Assembly: GCA_944472155.2 (NCBI GenBank)
Contig: OX235273.1
Coordinates: 82,144,793-82,208,792 of the forward strand
DNA from: Trichobilharzia szidati
Taxonomy: Eukaryota > Platyhelminthes > Trematoda > Strigeidida > Schistosomatidae
Reading direction: 5' to 3'
Length of the DNA: 64,000 nucleotides
Shown here: positions 1 to 12,130 of the stretch, piece by piece
Position numbering within the stretch: position 1 is the first letter of the stretch
Layout of the letters: every line of letters starts with the position of its first letter
Position numbers and translations under genes: made by a program
Notes under the pieces: model-generated
The model's input: only the letters and a program-made list of their open reading frames with translations
Told to the model about the DNA's origin: nothing
The model's database searches: none

Positions 1-203
1 ACTAACTCTCAATATACTCTATGCAATGTGCCTTCATTAGTTTAAGCCGTTTAAGTAGACTGAATACATATCTGTAATACTCGTCCTAACCAATTCACAT
101 CAAGTTTTACTGCACCTTTTCCCGACCTACCTATTTTACTATTCTAAGGCTTAATGTGGTTTTCGGAATGTTAAGAATCAATTCCTTATAACCGTAATCA
201 GCA

Positions 204-204
<1 letters not shown>

Positions 205-245
<41 letters not shown>
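205..245. repeat. (TA)n microsatellite
   Basis: An uninterrupted TA dinucleotide tract of about 41 bases. No gene was recognised beside it. Confidence 0.97.
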
Positions 246-248
<3 letters not shown>

Positions 249-1330
249 AATCACTTTAAGTATCTCTGCTCTTCATTAAATTTCCATACGTGCATATCTT
301 TTAATTTTCTTCATCATGTTTCCAACTTTTTTATTTGCTTTTTCGACTTCTGATAACTGATGTGTCTGCAAAGTTCGTTTGTGAGCTCTTCAGACGTTGG
401 CAACCTATTTATTTCATAGAACAAAGGCATTACAACATTGGTATTAATGATAAAACATGGCCTCCTCGAATTCTATCTTCATCCTTAAGGTGCCAGTTCA
501 CATTTGGTGTAGAGTACGTTAGGAATGCATCTTATGTAATAGTGAATGTCGCTTAACCTATTTAAAAGGCTCTCAATAACAGCTGGTTGATACCTGAAAA
601 GTGTGGTGTAGGTTTTTGTAGATATATTTATTATAGCTCTATTGCCAGAGTTGAGATCCTTGAACACATATCAGTACTGACACCTCACGATACATCATAA
701 GCTCGGGTGCTTTGCTAATAAGCCTCGAGCAAAGCGATGATTTTACTATTTATGTCTTCTACTTAAACACTGTCCCATGATACCCCACATATTTATCTGA
801 TTGCACACCGACTCAAAAACTGCAGTACATGTAGGGTGAAAATGCTGGCGTACCTTGAGCTTTCGAAAAGTGAGTGTGTTTAACCCACAACTGAGCATGA
901 AACCAGCTTGGTTTTCGCATATTCGTTTTCCCCAATCTGCTGTATGAGGTTGTCGCCTTAGGATTGGGTTACTGTATTCGTGAGCTAATTCTCGTTGTTC
1001 ACTAGACTTATCTCCTTTTTTGTCAGCTATGATAAGTGATAAAAATTCTTGAAAGTGAACTATGTGGGATAATCGTATTAGCTGAAATATTAGTGCAGTA
1101 ACAAGCGCGATTCACGATCCGTAAGAATGACTAAAAACAACTCATCAAGCTCCACTGACGTCTTTTGTTTAAGCTACCTTACCACTTGGAGATTTTTATG
1201 TTCTCACTCAAACGCATTCAGCTTAAATGTGAAGAAATCGTGTAGATAAGAATCTAAAAATATATGAGTTGTGTCATAACTGTTCAGCTACCGCCGTTGA
1301 GATTTTCGGGGAGAAATCCTGTTTGGTGTA
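246..1330. other. Unassigned AT-rich sequence
   Basis: Only short open frames (about 60 to 75 codons) without family motifs are present. The stretch could be an intron of the p66-like gene, whose 5' exons were not found in the window, but no splice-flanked coding segment was recognised. Confidence 0.4.
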
Positions 1331-2474
1331 GATGCCCATATCTGTCTGTCTGTCTGTTTTCGACATATAACTTTGCACCGATGTGCACCAGTTCAAGTCG
1401 CCACACTGCATGTAGCACACAAAGCAAGAGAAAGTAGAAGAAATGTAAAATAGAGACAGTAGACAGGGACATGAAACAACAGGAATAGTAATAACGAAGA
1501 ACAATATAGTTTCATTGGGTATTATAAGCCACAAGGAGTGGATGCATCTTCGTCATTGAGAACGATTTTGAGCCATATCACCGATTGTCTCCAGCCTCCA
1601 TTGGTTTTCACCGTCCCGAGGACCTCAACCAGTCAGGAAGTCTACACCCTCCTACGTGGCTTTAACTGTTGTGGATTTCATAGACTGGTGAGGCCATGTT
1701 TTGGTTTGACCGAAGCCTAACCTCAATATTATTCAACCTATTATACCACTTCACACGGGAGATAGAACGCAGGCACATATGATCAAAGACAACTTGCTGG
1801 CCTTTTCATGTCTTCCACTCTCAATGTCCATGTCTCACTCACAGCCATAAAGGAGGACGGAGCGAACTGCTGAGCAGTACACACGCCCTTTGATCAATAG
1901 CCAGCCAGATATCACGTCTACTCCAGAGACGGTGTAAACTGGCATATGCGAAACTAGCCTTCTGTATCCGTGCTGAGATTTTGTCAGCGATTAATCTATT
2001 GGCACTGGCTGATGCAACTCCTTGAATAAGTGAAGCGGTCAACGTGCTCTACCACCTCACTTCCTATTTCTAAGCTAGGTTTCCGTGTAGTCCAGTCAGT
2101 CCTGTAGCATAATCTTACATTTGTCGGGAGCGAATCGCATGTCAAACATTCGCCGATTGCAGCTCAAGGTGTTCCTAAGACTGCGTATTGTCAGCGTCTT
2201 CACCTAGAAGGATTATATCATCTGCATATTCTAAGTCAACGAGTTTATTCCCTTGTAACTGACAAGTCAAGCCCTGAGTCTCTGAAGTGAGTTAGGGCTA
2301 AGTCCATTAGTACATCTACGATGAAATTGAATAAAAATGGGGATAGTGGACATCCCTGAAGGACACCACTAGTTGTCACCACTTCAGATGACAACTCGCC
2401 ATAAGCTCTCATCTGGCTGCATGAGTTCGAGTAGAGTTCCATGACCAGTGTGGTGTATTTTCTCGGCATTTCCT

Positions 2475-2698
2475 GCGTCGGTGGCATAGTGGTTACGACG
2501 CTCGCCAACCATGCATATGGTCCGGGGTTCGATCCCCGGCCGGCGCACTCCTTTACCTCGCTAAGCCAGTAATTAGACTGGTAAAGAGGAAAGGTTGGTC
2601 ATGAGGCTAGCAACCCCATCCTGTAAAAATAAACACTGCTACAGAAACTTCAAGCCTCTAGCTTGAAGCCCTATATTCCACTCGGAATGTGAAGGAAA
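2475..2698 (+). mobile_element. tRNA-derived SINE inserted in the RTE element
   Basis: Positions 2475-2547 fold like a tRNA: the first seven bases GCGTCGG pair with CCGGCGC at 2540-2546 (one G-U). An A-box-like TGGCATAGTGG and a B-box GGGTTCGATCCCC give a pol III type II promoter. A roughly 150-bp unrelated body follows, beginning with a TTTACC/GGTAAA hairpin (2552-2590). The insertion splits the RTE reverse-transcriptase frame, and ATTCCT-like sequence occurs on both sides (about 2469-2474 and 2693-2698), consistent with a short target duplication. The body recurs without its tRNA head at 33343-33495. Confidence 0.8.
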
Positions 2699-3615
2699 AA
2701 ATTCCTTTTACAGCCAAGTATCGTCAGAGTATCTCTCGGTCGACAGAATCGAATGCAGCCTCTAGGTCAAGAAATATAACGATTGTTGGACGCCGGTAAG
2801 TATGCCTGTGTTCCGTTGCAGAATCTGTCGAAGGGTGAAGATGTGATCAATGCACCCTCTTCCTGGTCTAAAACCTGCCTGGTTCTCTCGTGTGTGTTCC
2901 TCCCGAGCACCACTTAGTCTACGCAGTATTATTGAGCCTAGGACTTCAGATACTATTAGTCAAGCTAATCCCTCTGTGATTATCACAGGAAGACTTGTCT
3001 CCTTTCTTGTACGTGGGGGTAATCAGTGACTTACACCAACCCGACGGGACTTCCTCTGATTCCCAGACACTGCCTAGTACCTCAGTTAATGCAGACAGTA
3101 AACTGTCTCCACCGTACTTAAATACCTCTGGAGTCATTCCACCAGGTCCTGCTGCTTTGCCTCGTTTCAGACTAGTGACAGCCTTAGTAACCTCAGTTAG
3201 GGACGGAGGACCTGTGTCTATATCCCACTTAGGGAGGTGTTGGATGTCCGGTAAGTTGAGTGTGGCTGGTAAGCCAATTAAACTGCTCCTCAAAGTGTTC
3301 TTTCCGGCGTCCCAGTCGTCTATCTTGGGAGCTAATTATGGTGCCATTTTTCTCCGAGATTGTTTCACTTATCATTTGCCTTTTACCACCTGTTTCCCTG
3401 ATAAGCCTAAATAGCTGTCTGGTGTTACCAATCGCTGATGCCTTTTCCATCTCTTTCGCTTTTGTCGCCCACCACTGTTTACGGTCGTTACGAAGGCTTC
3501 TTGTTTGTTTGCGTTTGAGTAGCTTTCGCTCCTCATCATAATCGGAGCTCTCTGGAATCAGTCTTCTTGCGTCAATCAGTTCGGATGAGGTGGTAGAGAT
3601 CCAATGGTTGTTATT

Positions 3616-4427
3616 TGAAGGAAGGCGAGGACCCTGACAAAATGCAGAGTCTACTGAACACCTTGAGCTGCAATCTAAGAATGTTTGGCATGCGATTCGC
3701 CCCTATAAAATGTAAGATGATGCTGCAGGATTGGACTTCATCGACCCCTAGATTAGAAATAGGAAGTGAAGTGGTAGAACACGTTGACCGCTTCACTTAC
3801 TTGGGAAGTACCATCAGCCCCAACGGGTTGATCTCCGACGAAATTTCAGCACGAATACAGAGGGCTAGGTTCGCATTCGCCAGTTTTCGCCGTCTCTGGC
3901 GTAGACGCGATATCCGACTATCGACCAAAGGGCGTGTGTACTGCTCAACAGTCCGCTCCGTCCTCCTTTATGGCTGTGAGACCTGGCCATTGAGAGCAGA
4001 AGACATGAAAAGATTAGCTGTCTTCGATCATAGGTGTCTGCGTTCTATCTCCCGCGTGAAGTGGTATAATAAGGTGAGCAATATTGAGGTTAGGCGTCGA
4101 GTGCTAGGTAAGGCGGGGAAATCAATCGACGAGACTGTGAAATTACTTCGACTGAGATGGTTAGGACATGTGCTACGTATGCCTAGTCATCGCCTTCCTC
4201 GACGGGCAATGTTTGCTGATATAGGGCCAGGCTGGAAAAGAGCTAGTGGCGGTCAAATGAAAACATGGCACCAGTCAATGAAATCTACAACAATTAGTCT
4301 AAGCCACGTAGGAAGATGTAGACTTCCTGGTTGGGGCCCTCGGGATGGTAAAAACCAATGGTTGGAAACAATTGGCGACATGGCTCAAAATCGTTCTCAG
4401 TGGCGCAGATGCATCCACTCCTTGTGA
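3616..4427 (+). pseudogene. RTE reverse transcriptase, C-terminal fragment
   Basis: About 270 codons remain open, from just after the catalytic YADD region (GEDPDKMQSLLN) to the natural stop at 4425-4427. Visible blocks are FTYLGSTISPNG (thumb), the SDEISARIQRARFAFASF segment, LLYGCETWPLRAED, and the closing LRWLGHVLRMP and QWRRCIHSL. The fragment has no start codon of its own and lacks the endonuclease and most of the palm, so it cannot make an active enzyme. The frame has no stop, so this is a younger insertion than the element it interrupts. Confidence 0.9.
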
Positions 4428-4604
4428 CTTATGATTTCCAATTAAACTTTTGTTCTCCGTTATTACTATTCCTTTGTCTCACACCTCTGTTTACTGTCTA
4501 TATTATGCATTTCTTCTCTTGCTTTGCGTGCTACATAGATTGTGGCGACTTGAACTGCCGCACATATGTGCAAAGTTCTATGTCGAAAACCGACCGACCG
4601 ACCG
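3616..4604 (+). mobile_element. 5'-truncated RTE retrotransposon nested in the older RTE copy
   Basis: A plus-strand insertion flanked by the perfect 13-bp duplication AATGGTTGTTATT (3603-3615 and 4605-4617). Its 3' end is a CGAC/GACC tetranucleotide tail (4591-4604). The same 3' untranslated sequence, ending in TATGTCGAAAAC before the tetramer tail, is found at the end of the host RTE element in the opposite orientation, so both belong to related RTE families. The copy starts inside the reverse-transcriptase domain, the normal 5' truncation of target-primed reverse transcription. Confidence 0.93.
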
Positions 4605-6173
4605 AATGGTTGTTATTAACTTTTGGTTTTAGGTTATTGACAGCTTTTACAGCTGTTTCCACAGCTGTGTTGTGCCAAGCTATCTCAGGGGAAGTCCCGC
4701 TGTCGACCTCAGATACTCGTTCTTCTATTTCCTTAAATAGGGACTCAGTGTCTCGATCTAGTTGGGGACGTAACTGTCTCGCTGCCAGCAATTTTTTATG
4801 TCCGTTTAGTCGTAAGCATAAACGTGCGCGGACCAGAGCGGGATCGGAGTCTACGCACGTGTTCCAGAAGGAGCGGCAGTCCTCTACTGACCCTCGCCAA
4901 CGATACCCTATTGCTCTATGGTCTATCTGAGTTCAGAGTTGATTTGGGAACTCCATACGTACCACCTACATACTTCTCAGTCTGGCACAACTTCCCTACT
5001 TGGGCATTGAAGTCGCCTGCTAAAACAACTATATCTGAACGTTTTGCTTTTTGCAGTAATTCAGACAGACAGATAGAAGTCATCCTTTAGTTCATCCGAA
5101 CGGCAGTCTGTGGGGGCGTAAGCGGAGACTACGAAAAGACAACGACGGGTAGCGCCGTCTTTCCTTCTTCTAACGGACCCGTTCAGATGGACCACACACA
5201 TACGACTACCTACTGAGATCCAGTCAAAAAGTGATTTTTCCGCCCTAACACTCAGTGCCATCCCTACACCTGCGAGTCCTCGCGAGCTAGCTGAGGGGTT
5301 TCCTGACACAAATTTTGCAGATTCACCTTGTTGGCCGTGTGAGGTTAAGTGAATGACCACACTCGGGTCTTGTATGCGTGTCTCCGAAACAAAATACATC
5401 CATGTCTCGAGATGCCAGAGTTCTTGCTAGTGATGCCTGTTGTCTGATTTGACAGAGGGTCCTGACGTTGAATGCTCCTATATGAAGTTGGCGACGTGAC
5501 TTTAAGAGGCTGTTGGAGTTGTTCCTATGGTTTTCATCGTTGTTTGTGGTCACAGAGTGAAGTGAAGATACCTCACTAGCCTGAAGAATAGTACTAACTG
5601 TATTAGGGGAGTTAAGATGATGGTGATGTGGTTAAAGGAGAATGATGCTCGGGGAGGCTTCGTGTGCTCTTGGAAGTGTGTGGGCGGTTGTTACTTCCCG
5701 GCTGCCCACACTGTGGAAGTTGATTGATTCTTCGGGTACCTGAAACAAAGAGGGTTAGTGTTGCGTGACTACAGAGCCCAGGGGACAACTGCTTGAGGAC
5801 GGTCACACAGTCTGTATTTACTGGTTTCTTGGTTTGGTTCCGTCGGTTACGGACCACCGTAGAATAAATCGGGATGTACAATTGTTGGGGGCGACTTTTT
5901 CTAACCCCCTCTCTCCAGAGTGGAGAGTGAGCATAGCTGGCATGCTGGTCATCTAAGGGAAACACCTTACTGTTGTTACGTCCCTGTTCCCCAGCAGTTC
6001 TTACACTATGCCGGTAACTGCTTTTAGCCTAATCGCTATTCTAACAACCTTCCTGGCATGGTAGGACCTGCGGGAGCGATAGTTCCAGCCAGTGTAGCTT
6101 GTTGGGTCATTGCGATGTGCAAACCCGATCACCACGTTAAGGTAGCAGCTATCGGTCGGGGATGCCGATATCT

Positions 6174-6906
6174 ACCTAAAGCGTGTCCTCAGATGTGGTA
6201 AACAGGCTATTATTCATTACTTTCACATTGATATTTTACTGTGGAGTCACTCTGACCTTTTGTTTTGTCGCTGCAACTTTTCTTATCTTCTAGATGTATC
6301 AATAGAGATTTAATACGGAATAGTTAAACCTTTATCAGTATTGATATATTTGTTGAGTACTTTTTTACCTGCTACTTGATGAAGACTTTTGATCCCTTAT
6401 TTCTCAACGTAATCATTTCTTTAATTTGTTGATTATGTTCATCAATTAGTATGGCTTTGTGTCATATAGTTACGCGACTGATGGGTGTGGAGTGAGGGGA
6501 ATTCAAAATTTCATCCTATCGCTGCATTCATCTTTACCAATGGTCATATCTCACTGTGGAAAAAGAAGTAGGAAGCTGAGTGCGTATTTCCTTCACGTTA
6601 TTTCAGACCATTAAGGTGTGGTGTTGATATTAATCATGCAAGTCTTAACACTTAAGTGATAGATATTCAGTGGATTTGCGCAAAGAAAAATGTTGAGTAT
6701 TTCGTACATTTAACTATTGCAATAAAAATTTTATTGTTACACTGAATCCATGAAAATTTTCATTCTTCAATGAAGCCACATAAAATCGATGAGATATTTC
6801 GATACGAGTATTCACAATTTATAAATTCAGTGAACCTCTTTCGAACTGGATTTTGTGTAAAATGTAACTAGCTTACATGGTATGTGAAATTTTTTATTTT
6901 TTGGTA
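6174..6906. other. Unassigned AT-rich spacer
   Basis: No coding segment, repeat or splice-flanked exon was recognised between the RTE element and the next RTE relic. Confidence 0.4.
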
Positions 6907-7690
6907 GCGGGGAAAGTTCATCGCATTAGTCAAGGGACTCTGCTCGAACTTGGGGTATATAAGAGCTTATGGAAAGTTGCCGCCTAAAGTGATGACATGT
7001 GGTATTCTTCAGGAACGCCCATCATCCCCATTTTTGCTTAGTTTCACTAATGTACTAATGTCATTGACTCCAACTAAGTCAAACTTCTTGAGGACTGACC
7101 TGTTAACAGGGGACAGCCTTATTGATTTAGAGTATAAGGGTGATATTGTCCTCCTAGGTGGAGGCGCTGATAGAATGCATAGTCTTCTGAATAACCTGAG
7201 CAGAAATCTTCGGATGCTGGGCATGCGAAGTATCTCTTGTCAAATGCGAGTAAGATGGTGATGCAGGACCGGACTTCACTGAATCCTAGCTTAAAGAAAG
7301 GAAGTGAAGTGGTGTAGCATATTGACCACTTCACTTATTTAGGAAGTTGCACAAGTCTTAGTAGACTGATTGGTGACGAAATTTCAGCACAGAAACGAAA
7401 GATTCGTATGACATTTTCTGACTTATGTCATCTCTAGCGTAGACGTGATATATGATTATTGACCGGAGGACGTATGTGCTGCACAGAAGTTTGTCCTGTC
7501 GTTCATGGCTGTGAGACATGGCCATTGAGAGTGTGAGATATGTAAAGGCTAGTTGTCTTTGACTACAGATGTTTGCATTCAGTCTCGTGTGTTGAGCGAT
7601 ATAATGGTGTGAGTGGTAGCGAGGTGTGGGTGTAAGGTGTTAGACCAGCGAGGCTCGTTATTCGGGCAATTTGTGAGGCTATATCAATTG
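6907..7690 (+). pseudogene. RTE reverse-transcriptase relic
   Basis: The plus strand resembles the RTE palm and thumb: GILQERPSSPF matches the GVLQGCPLSPF block, then a broken DIVLL region, MHSLLNNLSRNLRMLGM, and GSEVV with further thumb sequence to about 7690. Many frameshifts and stops are present and neither end is sharp. It is clearly older than the copies at 1344-6160 and 3616-4604. Confidence 0.8.
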
Positions 7691-7699
7691 AGATGAGTA

Positions 7700-8372
7700 C
7701 GGCACCTGTTAATAATTAGTTTTTATTGTCAACATGTCAGAGTTTTGATAATTAACCAGTTTTAATTCTCATGACATAGTGTATTTTTTTAATTGAGGCC
7801 TTAATTTTCTTGGTTAATTATTATCCCCTTCACTGGTCTACGTCGATATCTGCCTTCATGAAGCTGGTAAATCGTATTGTGTTCAAAGATGCTGTGCTTT
7901 AATGCAGAATCATTGATGAGGATCTACTTGAAAATGTCAGTTAGTGTCGGCAATTTCCATATACGAATACTGATTGTATTTGAGTTGTAGTACTTTATTA
8001 GTCGGTGTGTGTCACGCCACTTAAAACGGGTGGGATGAGACAGGCTTGTTATGTTAATCAATTTTGAAACTTGGTTTGTCTACCTGACATTGTCTACTGA
8101 TGTTCACAGGTGATTGGTGGGGCTTAGTTTTTTAGATAGAAATTTCAAATATCTGGCTGGGCTTACAAGTGATGGGGAAAACTCTTCATGAATTTTCCTT
8201 ATACGAAAGGGTAAAACGAATTCCCTTATCAGTTTTACTCAAAAGCAGATTTCAATTTAGGCGAGAATTTAAAAAAGCTGATACCTTTTAGGTACTGATT
8301 TCCATTTTCGCTTCCTTTGATTTTAAATTACGTTTTGTTTAGTTAATCAAAAGCACCCTTCTTAAATTTCAG
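7700..8372 (+). other. Intron-like sequence upstream of the p66-like exon
   Basis: No gene-like segment seen. It ends in a pyrimidine-rich stretch and an AG acceptor at 8371-8372, so it is most simply the 3' part of an upstream intron of the p66-like gene. Confidence 0.5.
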
Positions 8373-8822
8373 GATTTCGACCCGTTGAACACGGAGAAAA
8401 ATTCAGATCAGTCACGGTTTATTAGTCCTTTCTCTTGTTCACGATGTGGTTCTGACTTTACACCCGTTTGGAAACGTAAACGTCCAGGATCATCAGAAGT
8501 TGTTTGTGAAGCTTGCATAATTGATGGTCAACGTTCTGTTATTCACAAAGCATACAACAATGTTATTTCAGCAGCACTGAAACAGCATGCTGCTTCAGAA
8601 CGTGAGATCGAAAACGAATATCAAGATATTGTTAACTCACCAGCTAAGCTGGAAGCTTTTATTAAAGAACATGAACGGAAACTCATGGTTACGCAGCAGG
8701 CTCAGATGGCACAGCAACAGCAACAACAAATGCAACAAGCCGCTTCGGCTAACAACTTGCATACTCAGCGCTACCATCAGCAGCAGCAGCAGCAACAACA
8801 ACAACAAGGTTTTCCGGCTCAG
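8373..8822 (+). CDS. p66/GATAD2-like protein, exon with GATA-type zinc finger
   Basis: An exon of 150 codons lies between the acceptor TTTCAG (ends 8372) and the donor CAG/GTACAG (GT at 8823). It encodes a single GATA-type finger, CSRC-x19-CEAC, with the SDFTPVWK signature of the second conserved region of p66/GATAD2, subunits of the Mi-2/NuRD nucleosome-remodelling and deacetylase complex. A helical segment follows (HKAYNNVISAALKQHAASE, where family members contact other chromatin proteins) and then a glutamine-rich tail coded by CAA/CAG runs. The exon begins in phase 0 and joins the next exon in frame. N-terminal exons, including the MBD-binding coiled coil, were not found. The protein would act in the nucleus as a repressor cofactor. 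Another GATA-finger protein cannot be fully excluded, but the motif context favours p66. Confidence 0.82.
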
Positions 8823-9949
8823 GTACAGTCTTGTTTAGCTACTAAAAATGTTTTATTTCCAAATTTCACATAAGGCATTTATTCTTTCGTATATTGTATC
8901 AGGGCAACAGATTTACGTGATGCAAGTTGCGTCGTATATGTCGTACAGTCTATACAACATGTGTGTAATGAAGTTTTATGTACAGAACAAGAAACCAACA
9001 TTAACACTTGATAAAAGATAATATAATCACTCAAGGGTATAAGATGGGTGACCCAAGTAGAAAAAGAAATCAACATTTATATTTACAAACAGTTCAAACC
9101 TGAGTTATGCATTCAAAAAGAAGCTATAGTAAGACATTATTTACCTTGGTGGATCCTCTTCTAAACTAAACTGATTGCACCACCATTTACTAAATGTAAG
9201 TGATGGTTTCTTTGAATAAAGCAAAAACAACATTATGTGAAGAATAAGATGGTACTGTAACGTTAGGAGACCATAAACTTGGTAAAGGAATGTTTATTTG
9301 AAATTTGCTATCGCTATATAGCGAAATTATATCCACCTTCTCTTCAAATCTCCATTTGCATAGGTCTTCCGTGTTGTGCTACTTCTGTCCTTGATTATTG
9401 TATTTCTTCGTATTGATTTCACGTCTCCCATGTGTCTCCGCAACGCTGCATGATTTTCTTTATCTGACATCAAATCGATCTCTCTGGTATTCGATTTTTT
9501 TATGTCGATGAACGTCTCTTTATATACTACTGATAAATCTTAACAGTAGCATACGTCACAGTACCACCATTCATTTTGTTGACCTCTCATCAGATTTGTA
9601 CAGCCTAAAAATTGCTAAGTTTATGTATGGAACAATTTTACGATACTTGCAAATGTTAGACAATGTCAGCTGACTGTAGACTCCAAACTCAATAAGCAGT
9701 GCTCAGTAATTGCACTTATACACCCAGAAAGTTCAAGTTAAAAAAGGCATGGATACAATGGATAAAGAGTTACGTCACAAAGATAAGAGGTGAATAAAAT
9801 GACGAGTAACTAATCAATTGAGTGAACTTTGAGTTCTAGTGATGCGAGGAATGTGATCAGATGTCTTACAACAAAAAGTTATGAGGCATAGATTCGAGTT
9901 AAATTTCGCACTAACGAGTACCTTTTGTTAACTACCATGCGTAGAACAC

Positions 9950-10480
9950 TACTTTTTGAATATCATCAAGCCAGACAATCCACAGCACTCTACGCCGCTC
10001 AGACCATCCGTAATCCCTTCTCAACATAATCCTATGTTTGATAACTTCCTCCTTCGTCACACGTTATAGCAACCTCATTTGATTAAGCTTGATAACCTTA
10101 TTCATTAGCTCCCCCCAGCTTTCGACACTTAATAACTACTTATCACTTCGCTCCTCTTGTTATGAATGATTGTATGAAGACACCTTTGATAAGAAAGTAA
10201 CCTCTGTATGCCTACTGCTTCCAGTGAGCATATTTGACAGTTGTGAAGTAATGTAGAGAATTTCTGCTCAGTACATGGGCTCTTTGCTGAGCGACAGGAT
10301 ATCATGTCCCAAAGATGAAGGAGTTTAACAAATTCACAGTGAATCTTTGGCATCGGTACCGAGATTTCATCAGAAACAGTTTCACTAGTGCTGACGCAAA
10401 CCCGGACAAGTCGTGCAGGCCAGTCCCAGAGCACCATGAATTTACGTACACGGACGATAGTGGTGATTATCCACATAGTA
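9950..10480 (-). pseudogene. RTE relic inside p66-like intron
   Basis: On the minus strand the reading SDEIS...KLLHLW, then a heavily mutated C-terminal stretch, aligns with SDEISARIQ...FRRLW and downstream sequence of the RTE copies in this window. Several indels and stops show an old insertion. The ends are approximate. Confidence 0.65.
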
Positions 10481-11094
10481 ACCTAGAAATTGTTTAATAA
10501 AGCACACTATACAACCTTATTGTTTTGATTGGTTGCGAGTAAACGTAACTGTTGGGTATCTAATTGCTGCACTAATTAAGCTACTATGATGTGGTCGACT
10601 TATCAATATTACAAGCATTATAGCGGTGATAAGCACGCCGTAAGATGTTTTCTTTTCATCGTGATAGTAATTGATCTTATCATACGATTTCGACTGCTTA
10701 TGTTCTGTTAAACTGCTGTATGGCTGTGTCATAGCATTTGTATTTATTATAGCATTTAACAAGTATTGGTTTTTGACTACTTTTGAATTCGTTACCTCCT
10801 GTTGTTTTAATTTACATTTTGTCCCGTCATTTGTGTTGTTTCACCCAGTTTACTTAATCTCTCTTTAGTCTCCACTCGATTAACATTTTTACATTACGTA
10901 ATTTACTCTGGAATCTCAAACCATTTTGATGACATCTTTAGAAACATTGCTTATGTTTCTATAACAATGCATTACATACATGCGGTTCTACAGCTTGAGT
11001 TGGATATCGCTGAATTCCTCTTCTCTCTTATTATACTATTCATGTCCTGTTTACGTCATTTTACCTATGGCAACATATTGTTTCTTTTTTACAG

Positions 11095-11671
11095 AATATG
11101 TTTAACACTGCTAGTAGTTCTCGGCATGGACAGACAACTCCAGTTAACAGTGCAGCGCCAACTCCATTAGGAATGTCGAATATGTCATCTCGCCGGCAGT
11201 CTGCATCCAGCAATGCAAGTGTTAATTCTCCCGTTTCTTTGCCCATTCAACAACAGGGACATTCGGCTGGAAACGTTGTACAGCAGCTTGCCTCTCGTTA
11301 TCAACAGCTCACAAAAGCTGCTGTTGCTGCTGTGGTTGGTGGTGGTCAGAATCCGGTCAACCATTCTATTGCGAATAATGCGGCTACTGCTAACCTAATG
11401 ATGGCTGCAGCGGCGAATCCTATGCTTGCAGCAGCTGCAGTATCAGCAACTAGCCAACAGCAGCAATCTGTCGCTCAGCAACAATTGACAGCTGCTGCAT
11501 TAGCCCAACAGAGGTTGGCGGCAGTTGCAGCTCTAAACTTTCAGCATCAACAGCAGCCACATCATGCACAACCTTCGACTGGGGCGGTCCCATCCAATAA
11601 TCAGGCAGATCATCTAGCTCAATTCACTCAAATGCAAACATTATTGATGAGCAGTCTTTTAGGAAATGCAG
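11095..11671 (+). CDS. p66/GATAD2-like protein, middle low-complexity exon
   Basis: This exon runs from the acceptor TTTTTTACAG (ends 11094) to the donor GCAG/GTATTT (GT at 11672). It adds 192 codons plus one base in the same frame. The product is rich in Ser, Ala and Gln, with runs such as AAAAVVGG-like and QQQQ tracts, and has no recognisable domain. The long Ala/Gln tail is unlike the shorter vertebrate GATAD2 C-termini. If the intron is retained the frame stops at 11760. Confidence 0.78.
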
Positions 11672-11914
11672 GTATTTATTACAAAAAAGTCCTCCGTTAT
11701 TGTATTTTAATTACCATGAGTTTTTTTATCGTTCATAGTATGAAAGTTATTTGTTTTTAAGTATCCACCATATTTTGGTTTGTAGTACGAGGTAATACTT
11801 ATAGTGAATCATAGTTACTTAACGTTAAATTTTAAATTTAGGTAGCATGCAGTGATTTGACTGTTTTCTTCCGCATTAGACCGTGCTTGTCAGTAATATT
11901 GCCCAAATGGAGAT

Positions 11915-12130
11915 GTGGCTCTCATAATCTTAGGCATTCAACTCCACCAATAAGTCCTGAATTCGAATCCCACTTCCTTTGCTTCAGCTTGGACAATAGA
12001 GTAGTGTCACTAGACCTCATACAATAAGTGTGGCTCATATGCGGAAGATAAGTATTGAGTAACTGAGTTCTGACTACTGTAATCTCACATGGGTAGTATG
12101 TGAAGTTATGACCACGAATAAATGTTCAAT
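11915..12130 (+). mobile_element. Degenerate tRNA-derived SINE
   Basis: GTGGCTCTCATAATCTTAGG followed by GAATTCGAATCCC resembles the A and B boxes of a tRNA-type promoter at the right spacing. The following 130 bp contain no gene. It lies in the second p66-like intron. The copy is eroded and its 3' end uncertain. Confidence 0.5.

Larger units (their letters stand above)
1534..5553 (-). pseudogene. RTE endonuclease/reverse transcriptase (broken)
   Basis: On the minus strand the N-terminus starts near 5553 with HIGAFNVRTL, the first endonuclease block. A second piece (5399-5061) covers the middle of the endonuclease and ends in VVSAYAPTDCRSDELK. The catalytic block AGDFNAQVG lies near 5020-4990. 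A linker follows at 4791-4620, resumes beyond the nested insertion at 3600-3229, then come reverse-transcriptase segments at 3293-2946 (KRGKAAGPGG, CDNHRGISL), about 2770-2700 (VDRE) and 2508-2245 (LQGCPLSPFLFNF), and a C-terminal segment down to about 1534. The pieces lie in different frames, so at least three frameshifts have accumulated. In an intact element this protein nicks DNA and primes reverse transcription at the target. Confidence 0.88.
1344..6160 (-). mobile_element. RTE-clade non-LTR retrotransposon, degraded, with two nested insertions
   Basis: Read on the minus strand, the element runs from a 5' leader (about 6160 to 5560) through an apurinic-type endonuclease and reverse transcriptase to a 3' end made of AGAC tetranucleotides (CTGT units at 1341-1356 on the plus strand). 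It is flanked by an imperfect 13-bp duplication: GATGCCCATATCT at 1331-1343 and GATGCCGATATCT at 6161-6173. The short microsatellite tail instead of poly(A), the endonuclease-RT order and the schistosome-style C-terminus (SDEISARIQ, LLYGCETW-type region) fit the RTE clade. It contains a SINE (2475-2698) and an opposite-strand RTE copy (3616-4604). Frameshifts and stops show it is dead. The 5' boundary rests mainly on the duplication. Confidence 0.85.

Noticed and set aside
335..556. 73-codon ORF near the left end
   Set aside because: No motif, no splice context, and within AT-rich non-coding sequence.
2475..2547. A possible functional tRNA gene
   Set aside because: The cloverleaf-like head is followed by a repeated SINE body and interrupts an RTE frame; a related head with a different body occurs at 22648. 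It is a SINE promoter, not a tRNA gene.
8700..8810. CAG/CAA tract as a repeat-expansion microsatellite
   Set aside because: It is mixed-codon coding sequence within a well-supported exon, not a pure repeat.
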